The notes under the pieces were generated by a model that was not told the origin of the DNA, did not search any database, and worked only from the letters and a program-made list of their open reading frames with translations. DNA of 5,961 nucleotides from Candidatus Delongbacteria bacterium (GTDB lineage Bacteria > UBA4055). A program made the position numbers and the translations under genes. The stretch spans positions 1-5,961 of the forward strand of contig JAKLPX010000203.1 of NCBI GenBank assembly GCA_022013635.1, in the 5' to 3' direction. Shown here one piece after another: positions 1 to 5,961 of the stretch (positions are counted from its first letter, which is position 1; every line of letters starts with the position of its first letter).

Positions 1-17
1 ATGTTTTAAGGAATTTA

Positions 18-47
18 CAGTTCTCTGACAGACTCAGCAGAGAACTG
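18..47. repeat. Perfect 10-bp inverted repeat in the leader of the M29 peptidase gene
   Basis: CAGTTCTCTG (18-27) and CAGAGAACTG (38-47) are exact reverse complements separated by a 10-nt loop. Two further perfect palindromes follow: GTTATATATAAC (51-62) and TTTTTTGCAAAAAA (69-82). The 10-bp arms could form an RNA hairpin or an operator for a dimeric regulator. No T-run follows the hairpin directly (the next bases are AGAGTTATATA), so it is a poor intrinsic terminator. I could not assign a convincing -35/-10 pair. An open frame also runs from the window edge to a TAA at 84-86, so part of this stretch might be the end of an upstream gene. The repeat is certain; its function is unknown. Confidence 0.5.
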
Positions 48-91
48 AGAGTTATATATAACACTTCGTTTTTTGCAAAAAATTAATTCTT

Positions 92-97
92 AAGGAG
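92..97 (+). promoter_or_regulatory. Shine-Dalgarno sequence of the M29 peptidase gene
   Basis: AAGGAG lies 8 nt before the ATG at 106, an ideal match and spacing to the 3' end of 16S rRNA. It fixes the start of the peptidase gene. By contrast, neither selA nor prmC in this window has a recognisable Shine-Dalgarno sequence. Confidence 0.85.
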
Positions 98-105
98 AAT
101 CCGAT

Positions 106-2154
106 ATGGACTTGAAAAAATATTATTCAAAACTTAACAACAAATGCGAAAAAAATTACGAGAAAGACATCGCAAAGATTAAAATCATAAATTCAGTTCT
201 GGCAAAAGCTTCGTCAAAAGAAACATTGTTCCTGCTTAAAATCTCGGATATGATTATAAAATTCTACAAGTTTGAAAAAAAGATGGATTCAAAATTTTTC
301 GAGATAAACTCGTTCGAAAAGATACAAAAAGAATTTGACTCTCTATCAAAAGAATTGAAACCAAAATATTACAAGACATCCTACCTTAATCCCGATTATT
401 CAGCAGAAATTTTCGGAGAGAAAATCGGTAAAATCGCCTATGTGATTTATTATTATTTCAAACAATATCGTTCTTATGCTTTTGAGCATAAAATTTATCA
501 GATGGAAAGGTACAACAGGCTCTTTCTCGAACTGCATGATTTCTTTAACTCAAAGAAAAAATTTACCGGAAAATTTTTGAAAGAACTTGTATCAAAATAT
601 GAAAGAAGATATGATTTAGACGAAACTCTTTACAGTTATAAAGAAATGTTCGGCAAAGAGTTTACTCATTACAAAGAAATCATCCTTAATTCAAACCCGA
701 AAGATTTTAGATATTTATACCGTTACAATATCAATATTACTAAAAACGAAATAAAAACAGCAGAATTTTTCAAAACCTATTCTAAGAAAAAATTGGATAT
801 TCTTGCCAAACAGATAATCAAAGCTTATGAACAGGGATTTATTAACAATGGAAAGGATTTGAGCATAAAATCTTCGGTTCTTATCAGATTTAGTGCAGGA
901 CAGGAAGAACTTATTAAAAGATTAATCCATTTTCTTCAAAATGATTACGGCTTAGATTCGATCGTCGGATGTCCTTCCGCAACTCCTGTAAATAAGCAGA
1001 TATCAAGCGATCTTAAATTCGTAAATGCAGTATTTTTTGACAAAGAATTCGCAGATAAAAAACTTGAGCTTACCGCTAAAGTCTATAAAAAAATAGAAGA
1101 CGATACGGACGCCTATTCCGGTATTATTTTGGTTGAGAGTTTCGGGGAAAAACCCTTCTCGCCGGATATAAAACAAACGGCATGGTCATATTCCGGCAGT
1201 CAGCAAAAAGCTTATCAGTATTTTATGAATATGAATATGCAATTAAGGCAAAAATATATCCCGAGAACAGAGAACAGTTTTTGTATAATTGCTTTTCCGT
1301 CACCGGAAATCGGAAATAATTTCGAAGATATTTTCGAAGATATTCTCGAAGTGAATATGCTTGAGAGTTCAAGATATGAAAAAATACAAAAAAATATAAT
1401 TGATGCTATTGATAAGGCTGATACTGTTCATATTAAAGGTAAGAACGGAAATTTAACCGATATTATCATTAAAAATCAAAAACTTCAAAATCCTAGAAAA
1501 CACACCAACTATTGCAACTGCGGAGCAGATGTAAATATACCTGTCGGTGAAGTTTTTACAAGTCCTCAGCTTAAAGGAACAAACGGTACGCTTCATATTA
1601 AAGAAACTTTTTTAAATGGCCTGAAATTCAAAGAACTGAAATTGGACTTTAAAGACGGATTTATATCAGATTACGGTTGTAAAAATTTCAAAAAAGACGA
1701 AGACAATAAAAAATTCATCCGCGAAAATTTAATTTTTCCGCACAAAACTTTACCGATCGGCGAATTTGCGATTGGAACTAATACTTTAGCTTATGTAATA
1801 GCTCAGAAATATAAAATCCTTGATGTTCTTCCTGTACTGATAATTGAAAAAATGGGACCGCATTTCGCTATCGGAGATACCTGCTTCTCTCACGAAGAAG
1901 ATAAGGCTGTATTTAATCCTATTGATAATAAGGAGATTACTGCCAGGGATAATGAAATGACCCTGAACAGAAAGACAGATCATTCAAAAGCCTACACCGG
2001 AGTACATACTGATATAACATTACCTTACGAGGATATTGAATTTATCACAGGAATTTCAGAAGACGGCAGAAAGATTGAAATTATAAGGAATGGAAGATTT
2101 GCAGTTAAAGGTTCAGAAGAATTGAATATTCCTCTGGATAAATTCGGTATATAA
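106..2154 (+). CDS. M29-family (aminopeptidase T/AmpS-like) metallopeptidase with long N-terminal extension
   Basis: Probable cytoplasmic metal-dependent aminopeptidase; no signal peptide or membrane segment is visible. The C-terminal half carries the M29 ligand pattern: E482 in GEVFTSP, E553 in GEFAIGTN, H586 in GPHFAIG, and H634/D636 in HTDITLP. By family knowledge these correspond to the two-metal site of aminopeptidase T/AmpS. The M29 core seems to begin near residue 258 (VLIRFSAGQEEL), and FPSPEIG (397-403) matches the conserved 'P[ST]P' segment. Classical members are about 410 residues; this one is 682 because of a Lys/Glu/Tyr-rich, mostly helical extension (about 1-240) that I cannot assign. 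The tyrosine expected seven residues after the metal histidine is C593, followed by F594. The ATG at 106 follows a strong AAGGAG. The stop is 4 bp from that of convergent prmC. The family call is firm; substrate and role are unknown. Confidence 0.88.
   Translation: MDLKKYYSKLNNKCEKNYEKDIAKIKIINSVLAKASSKETLFLLKISDMIIKFYKFEKKMDSKFFEINSFEKIQKEFDSLSKELKPKYYKTSYLNPDYSAEIFGEKIGKIAYVIYYYFKQYRSYAFEHKIYQMERYNRLFLELHDFFNSKKKFTGKFLKELVSKYERRYDLDETLYSYKEMFGKEFTHYKEIILNSNPKDFRYLYRYNINITKNEIKTAEFFKTYSKKKLDILAKQIIKAYEQGFINNGKDLSIKSSVLIRFSAGQEELIKRLIHFLQNDYGLDSIVGCPSATPVNKQISSDLKFVNAVFFDKEFADKKLELTAKVYKKIEDDTDAYSGIILVESFGEKPFSPDIKQTAWSYSGSQQKAYQYFMNMNMQLRQKYIPRTENSFCIIAFPSPEIGNNFEDIFEDILEVNMLESSRYEKIQKNIIDAIDKADTVHIKGKNGNLTDIIIKNQKLQNPRKHTNYCNCGADVNIPVGEVFTSPQLKGTNGTLHIKETFLNGLKFKELKLDFKDGFISDYGCKNFKKDEDNKKFIRENLIFPHKTLPIGEFAIGTNTLAYVIAQKYKILDVLPVLIIEKMGPHFAIGDTCFSHEEDKAVFNPIDNKEITARDNEMTLNRKTDHSKAYTGVHTDITLPYEDIEFITGISEDGRKIEIIRNGRFAVKGSEELNIPLDKFGI
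1321..1344 (+). repeat. 12-bp tandem duplication inside the M29 peptidase gene
   Basis: TTCGAAGATATT occurs twice head to tail, followed by a decayed third start (CTCGAAG, 1345-1351). In frame it encodes FEDI-FEDI-LEV (residues 406-416). It lies in the N-terminal part of the M29 core, just after the conserved FPSPEIG segment. It looks like a small in-frame slippage duplication that leaves the reading frame intact. Confidence 0.75.
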
Positions 2155-2158
2155 ATTT

Positions 2159-3001
2159 TTATTTGAGTTTTCCGATAAAAACTCTGTTATTGTTTGAATA
2201 GTCCCTCAGGATTTTTATATCTGTGAGGGACTTTTCATATATAGCTTTTACTGCTTCAGCCTGATCGTACCCGATCTCAAGAAAAACTGAGCCATCAGCT
2301 TTCAATATCTGCGGAATGATCTCATTTATCCGCCTGTAAAATGTAAGTCCGTCTTTATTATCCGTCAAGGCTTCAACCGGTTCATAATCTTTTACTTGTT
2401 TGTCAAGTGCATCTATCACTTTCAGTGAAATATAAGGAGGATTAGATATTATAATATCGTATTTGTATTTAGGAACACTTTTCAATATGTCCTGACGAAC
2501 AAATGTGATCCTTTCCCCTACTCCGTTAAGTTTAGCATTTTTCTCAGCGATTTTCAAAGCTTCGTCAGATATGTCAGTAGCTGAAATATTGACATTTTTA
2601 CACGCATAAGCCAGTGAAACAGCAATGCATCCGGATCCTGTTCCTATCTCTAGTATGTTCAATGTTTTGTCCCCGATAAAATCAACAGCAGTTTCTACGA
2701 GTATCTCTGTGTCACTTCTCGGAATCAAAACCGAGTTGTTAACCTTGAAATTTAAACCATAAAATTCAACTTCGCCTATTATATATTGAATAGGTTCATG
2801 CTTTGATCTTCTTATTAATAAGGCTCTTATCTTTGATATTTCGTTTTCCGTTAAAATTCTGTCGTATTGCAGATAAATATCAAGTCTTTTTATATTTAAA
2901 ACTTTTGTTAAAATTAATTCCGAACTGAATCTTGACTCTTCAACTTCTTTTTTTTTCAGATATTCGACGGAAAGATTTAATATTTCGAGTAAAGTTCTCA
3001 A
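2159..3001 (-). CDS. prmC: Peptide chain release factor N5-glutamine methyltransferase
   Basis: Methylates the glutamine of the GGQ motif in release factors RF1 and RF2 using S-adenosylmethionine, which improves peptide release; it acts in the cytoplasm. An N-terminal helical RF-binding domain (about 1-70) leads into QYIIGEVEFYG (72-82) and IPRSDTE (93-99). The Rossmann methyltransferase fold follows: SAM-binding LEIGTGSGCIAVSLA (117-131), acidic D143 after the next strand, and the diagnostic NPPY at 187-190 that holds the substrate glutamine. The 280-residue length is normal. The start is TTG: it aligns with the usual PrmC N-terminus (compare MKTIFEALKWASSYL in Bacillus), the codon just upstream in frame is the selA stop, and the whole frame contains no ATG. 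No Shine-Dalgarno sequence is visible, so translation probably depends on ribosomes finishing selA. Identification is very secure; the TTG start is likely. Confidence 0.97.
   Translation of the reverse strand: MRTLLEILNLSVEYLKKKEVEESRFSSELILTKVLNIKRLDIYLQYDRILTENEISKIRALLIRRSKHEPIQYIIGEVEFYGLNFKVNNSVLIPRSDTEILVETAVDFIGDKTLNILEIGTGSGCIAVSLAYACKNVNISATDISDEALKIAEKNAKLNGVGERITFVRQDILKSVPKYKYDIIISNPPYISLKVIDALDKQVKDYEPVEALTDNKDGLTFYRRINEIIPQILKADGSVFLEIGYDQAEAVKAIYEKSLTDIKILRDYSNNNRVFIGKLK
2200..2235 (+). terminator. Intrinsic terminator of the M29 peptidase transcript, embedded in prmC
   Basis: AGTCCCTCA (2200-2208) and TGAGGGACT (2224-2232) form a perfect 9-bp stem with a 15-nt loop, and T2232-T2235 run on after it in the rightward direction. 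It starts 46 nt after the peptidase stop codon. Rightward transcription has no other exit signal, because the intergenic gap is only 4 bp. Read leftward, the hairpin is followed by ATTCAAAC, not a U-tract, so it should not stop the prmC transcript. The same bases encode part of the C-terminal region of PrmC (around residues 256-268). The short U-tract and long loop keep this below certainty. Confidence 0.6.
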
Positions 3002-4402
3002 TTATTCTAAATTATATTTTTGCATTATTTTTTTGAAGCTGACACAGATGTCTTTATAGTCCCTGTTAAATATAGTTCTTACGCTCAAATAATATTTATC
3101 GTCATTTATAAAACCGAATACGGGGGTATCAGTTATTGTTCTCATCTCATCAGAAAGTTTATTCGGTGTTAAATCTTTTTGTGCAAAAGAAAGTCCGATT
3201 CCTTCTAATTTTTCTGTTGGAAGGGTGCCTGAACCGGCTTGATCATCAATTTCTTCGATGCAAACATTCCAAGATTTTGGAATCGAGTTCAATATTAAAC
3301 TCTTTAATTTCTCTGCTTTAACTTTTAGCTCTCCCATCTTTTCGGACAACATTTTCAGCGTTAAATGACCGTTATTTATAGGATCGTCAGTTAAGAAATA
3401 TCTTAAGGTTTCCTCAAGAAGTGCTAACCTGATTTTATCTGTCCTTAAAACCCGCATTAAAGGATTTTTCTTCACTTTCTCTACAAATTCTTTTTTACCG
3501 GCTATGATACCGCATTGAGGTCCGCCTAAAACTTTATCCCCACTGAATGAAAATATATGCACTCCCTCATTTACAGCTTCATATACAGTCGGCTCATGCG
3601 GCAATCCGTATTTTTCAAGATCATCAAAAATCCCTCCGCCGAGATCGTAATAAACAGGCAGATTATATTTGTCAGCCAGCCGATATAAATCTTTAACCGT
3701 TACTTCTTCTACAAATCCATTAATTCTGTAATTTGAAGTATGAACCTTTAATAAAGCTCCCGTTTTTGACGAAATTGCTTCTTCGTAATCCGATAACTTC
3801 GTTTTATTTGTAGCTCCTACCTCAATCATCTTTGCGCCCGATTTTTTAATTATATCAGGCATTCTGAAGGAACCTCCTATTTCAACAAGTTCACCTCTCG
3901 AAATTATTATTTCCTTTTTTTGAGCCAAAGTATTTATACATATCATTACTGCTGCTGCGTTGTTATTTACAACGGTGGCGGCTTCGGCGCCTGTGATAAT
4001 GCTGATTAATTCCGATATTTTATCTTCTCTTCTGCCTCTTTTACCGCTTTGGATATCTACTTCCAAAGAACAATATCCATACAGAATATTTTCTGCATTT
4101 TTTACAGCATTTTCAGATAGAGGCGCTCTTCCAAGTCCGGTATTTAAAACTATACCTGTCCCGTTAACAACCCTTTTAATGAAAGGTCTAAATTTATTTT
4201 CTATCTCATTAGCAATATTTTTTATTAAACCGGCAGGAATATCTTTAACTTTTCCGCCAATTATTCCATTTCGCAATTTTTCAAGTTCGTTTTGAATGAT
4301 CTTAACTATAATTTCGTTCTTATATATTTTTTTAAAATCTGAAAAAATATCATCATTTAATATCTTATCAACTTTCGGTATTTTCTTTAAAATCTCATTC
4401 AT
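3002..4402 (-). CDS. selA: L-seryl-tRNA(Sec) selenium transferase (selenocysteine synthase)
   Basis: A PLP enzyme that converts Ser-tRNA(Sec) to Sec-tRNA(Sec) using selenophosphate, in the cytoplasm; the family forms a large decamer. The SelA N-terminal pattern is present (IPKVDKIL at 8-15, compare LPAIDRLL in E. coli), followed by RVVNGTGIVLNTGLGRAPL (77-95). The PLP lysine is K290 in SFSGDKVLGGPQCG, preceded by D289. R317 and R320 in NPLMRVLRTDK match the arginines recalled to bind the selenium-donor anion in Aquifex SelA. The length of 466 residues is typical, with no key residue missing. The ATG at 4402 is fixed by an in-frame TAG two codons upstream (4406-4408). No clear Shine-Dalgarno sequence or promoter is seen in the short region before it. 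selA is the first gene of a probable selA-prmC unit. selB, selD and selC are not in the window but should exist in the genome. Confidence 0.97.
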   Translation of the reverse strand: MNEILKKIPKVDKILNDDIFSDFKKIYKNEIIVKIIQNELEKLRNGIIGGKVKDIPAGLIKNIANEIENKFRPFIKRVVNGTGIVLNTGLGRAPLSENAVKNAENILYGYCSLEVDIQSGKRGRREDKISELISIITGAEAATVVNNNAAAVMICINTLAQKKEIIISRGELVEIGGSFRMPDIIKKSGAKMIEVGATNKTKLSDYEEAISSKTGALLKVHTSNYRINGFVEEVTVKDLYRLADKYNLPVYYDLGGGIFDDLEKYGLPHEPTVYEAVNEGVHIFSFSGDKVLGGPQCGIIAGKKEFVEKVKKNPLMRVLRTDKIRLALLEETLRYFLTDDPINNGHLTLKMLSEKMGELKVKAEKLKSLILNSIPKSWNVCIEEIDDQAGSGTLPTEKLEGIGLSFAQKDLTPNKLSDEMRTITDTPVFGFINDDKYYLSVRTIFNRDYKDICVSFKKIMQKYNLE

Positions 4403-4440
4403 TAACTATAACTGCCAATTTATGTTTTACTTCTAAATAT

Positions 4441-4476
4441 AATAAAAAAAGCCCGCTAAAGCAGGCTTTTTTTATT
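4441..4476 (-). terminator. Rho-independent terminator of the beta-propeller gene
   Basis: A 16-bp stem (4441-4456 with 4461-4476) around a 4-nt loop, with a GC-rich core next to the loop flanked by a 7-A and a 7-T run. It begins 10 nt past the stop of the leftward propeller gene. One base pair tells direction: it is a C-A mismatch in rightward RNA but a G-U wobble in leftward RNA, so the stem is fully paired only when read leftward. It separates the propeller gene from selA, which therefore needs its own promoter in the roughly 40 bp between 4403 and 4440, or depends on readthrough. Confidence 0.9.
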
Positions 4477-4486
4477 TACAAATTAT

Positions 4487-5961
4487 TTATTTTTTATTAA
4501 GATCGCCTGCTTTGTTGACCTTGATAACACGAGATCGAATGCTTGCACCTGTTCCTGTGTTACCGCCTACAACATACCCGCCGTCTGAGGTTTGTAACGC
4601 CTTAACTCCCGTATCATCATCTCCTGTTCTTCCATAATTTCTTGACAATAATAACAACAGTTGAGAGTCTAATTTAAAAAGCCATGTATCTTTATCTGAA
4701 CCTGTTGTGTTTGTGTATCCGGTTACGATATAGCAACCGTCTCTTGTTTTATCTATCCCGTAAACAATATCATCATTTTCAGCTTCTCCGAATGTATATT
4801 CCCAAAGTGCTCCATCTTCGTCTTCGTTGATGCCAAAATCAACAACCCAGCCATCTTTCAATTTTGCCTTCACGGGCAAATCATCTCTTTGGTAAGCTTC
4901 TCCGGCTAAGACAACATCACCACCGTATCCACCTTGAGATTTCACTATTCCATAGCCTATTTCATCCTCAGAGTATGAACCTAATGGATTAGCCGGATAG
5001 GTTCCGCAGGTTACACGCCAATCGGAAACATTAGTCCTGCCTGCAGGATTTAAATGGTCATAAAGGCTCATTCTGCTCCAGGTCATAGTACTTTCAAAAC
5101 CGCCGAACATATCAACTTCGGCATAATACATGTCTTTTTTATCCGTACCACCCGGATACAACCTACTGTTATTCCATCCTGTGACAAGGTAGTTTCCGTT
5201 TTCATCGGCAATCAAGTCCGTAATAACTTGATCTCCCATCTTTCTGATCCATACTTCTCCCGAAGGCATACAGTAGTGCATTGAAATATCGTACCAATCT
5301 GAATTAGAATAATTGTTCTCGTACCCCCATACTTCATTTCCGTTGCTGTAAATTTTTAACAGTCTGATATCGTATCCGGTTTCAAGTGTTGTGCGAACAA
5401 CTCGATATGGGTCATCGTGAATAACAATTATTGAGTCTGTACCCCATCTGTTGTATGTCCATCCCCCGACTATGAAACCATCATCAATCGACCTTTTTAT
5501 CACTGTAGCAGCGTCGTCTACATTGTCGTATCCGAAGTGTTTATTCCAGATCAGACCTCCGTCAGTATGGTTTATCTTTCTTACCCAAGTGTCTTTATGG
5601 GTACCGTTTTGCCTCCATCCGGCTATTGCAAAGCCTTTATCATAATCTATATCCTCGCAAACGCTTTCGCCGACACCCACAGTTGCCGGAATTTTCTTAG
5701 TCCAAAGTTCCAATCCTTCCTTATCATATTTGACTACCTTCGTACCGTTTGTCGCGTCAGATGAAAGTGTCATATATCCATCATCGTAAGTCTGAATAAT
5801 TGATTTAAGTTGGAATCCGGCTTCACCGAGAATATCGAATGTGGGGATATATTCAACAAGAGAAAAATTTAAACTCTTCGTATGCGATATTCCTTCTTTG
5901 CTTGTAAGCCTCATTCTTAGTTCGTAATCTTTTTCAAAATAGTCCTGTGTAACAAACGCAA
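4487..5961 (-). CDS. Probable secreted beta-propeller repeat protein, C-terminal part (5' end outside window)
   Basis: The frame is open to the right edge (first full codon at 5959), so the ATG at 5914 is internal or at least unproven: it has no Shine-Dalgarno sequence, and plausible protein (AFVTQDYFEKDYELR) continues upstream. The visible 490 residues hold seven repeats of the type 'DGG[YF].[IV].G..', at about residues 59, 107, 159, 252, 342, 406 and 458 counted from the first full codon. Each is usually followed by K-[IL]-[DY]-x-x-G-x-x-x-W. This suggests one seven-bladed propeller. Residues 1-35 resemble the last strands of an Ig/FN3-like domain (YELRMRLTSKEG). Such Gly/Asp/Trp-rich repeat proteins are usually exported, but the signal peptide would lie outside. 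No C-terminal sorting domain is seen; the protein ends shortly after the last repeat in NKK. No ligand or function can be named. A terminator follows the stop. Confidence 0.9.
   Translation of the reverse strand, partial: AFVTQDYFEKDYELRMRLTSKEGISHTKSLNFSLVEYIPTFDILGEAGFQLKSIIQTYDDGYMTLSSDATNGTKVVKYDKEGLELWTKKIPATVGVGESVCEDIDYDKGFAIAGWRQNGTHKDTWVRKINHTDGGLIWNKHFGYDNVDDAATVIKRSIDDGFIVGGWTYNRWGTDSIIVIHDDPYRVVRTTLETGYDIRLLKIYSNGNEVWGYENNYSNSDWYDISMHYCMPSGEVWIRKMGDQVITDLIADENGNYLVTGWNNSRLYPGGTDKKDMYYAEVDMFGGFESTMTWSRMSLYDHLNPAGRTNVSDWRVTCGTYPANPLGSYSEDEIGYGIVKSQGGYGGDVVLAGEAYQRDDLPVKAKLKDGWVVDFGINEDEDGALWEYTFGEAENDDIVYGIDKTRDGCYIVTGYTNTTGSDKDTWLFKLDSQLLLLLSRNYGRTGDDDTGVKALQTSDGGYVVGGNTGTGASIRSRVIKVNKAGDLNKK

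Noticed and set aside
3..86. Frame open from the window edge to a TAA at 84-86 (27 codons, containing LSRELRVIYNTSFF), possibly the end of an upstream rightward gene 19 bp before the M29 start
   Set aside because: The spacing would suit an operon, but 27 open codons at the window edge are expected by chance fairly often, and I recognise no family. The left flank would be needed to decide.
1225..1239. ATGAAT repeat giving MNMNM in the M29 protein
   Set aside because: Only two full 6-bp copies; trivial low-complexity sequence with no evident consequence.
1786..1983. 65-codon leftward open frame inside the M29 gene
   Set aside because: It overlaps the most conserved catalytic part of the peptidase on the opposite strand and has no independent support.
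3960..4295. 111-codon rightward open frame opposite selA
   Set aside because: It lies wholly within the secure selA gene on the other strand, has no Shine-Dalgarno sequence, and its Leu/Ser/Pro/Thr-rich composition is what antisense of this gene gives.
4403..4440. Possible selA promoter with TATAGT as -10 element
   Set aside because: The only -35-like partner (TTTAGA) is about 21 bp away, and transcription would begin at or after the ATG. Not convincing enough to annotate.
5054..5764. Several short rightward open frames opposite the propeller gene
   Set aside because: They are antisense to clear propeller repeats, overlap one another in different frames, and show no family motif or ribosome binding site.

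Overview
The window comes from an AT-rich bacterial chromosome and holds four protein-coding genes. One reads rightward; three read leftward, and the last of these is cut by the right edge. Two of the leftward genes are recognised with high confidence: selA (bacterial selenocysteine synthase) and prmC (release-factor glutamine methyltransferase). The organism therefore probably makes selenoproteins. The partial gene resembles secreted beta-propeller proteins with Ig-like domains, which are common in low-GC members of the FCB group and related candidate phyla. That placement is only a guess, because nothing in the window fixes the taxonomy.

Positions 1-105 are a leader with several short dyad symmetries and a strong Shine-Dalgarno sequence. 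From 106 to 2154 (+) lies a 682-residue metallopeptidase of the M29 (aminopeptidase T/AmpS) family, with an unassigned helical N-terminal extension of about 240 residues. It converges tail to tail with prmC (2159-3001, -), leaving 4 bp between the two stop codons. A good intrinsic-terminator hairpin for the rightward gene (2200-2235) lies inside the 3' end of prmC. selA (3002-4402, -) sits directly upstream of prmC. Its TAA stop is followed immediately, in the same frame, by the TTG start of prmC, so the two are almost certainly one transcription unit.

The 84-bp gap between selA and the next gene holds a strong hairpin terminator (4441-4476). Its pairing is perfect only in leftward RNA, so it ends the transcript of the right-hand gene. 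That gene (4487 to beyond 5961, -) encodes the C-terminal 490 residues or more of a protein with seven DGG[YF]-type repeats, probably a seven-bladed beta-propeller, preceded by the end of what looks like an Ig/FN3-like domain.

Functionally, selA and prmC both serve translation (Sec-tRNA formation and release-factor maturation). The peptidase and the propeller protein have no evident link to them. I found no mobile element, CRISPR array, tRNA or rRNA, and no clear sign of a new multi-gene system. The points worth a second look are local: the embedded terminator, the stop/TTG junction, the M29 active-site variation and extension, and the degenerate propeller blade.
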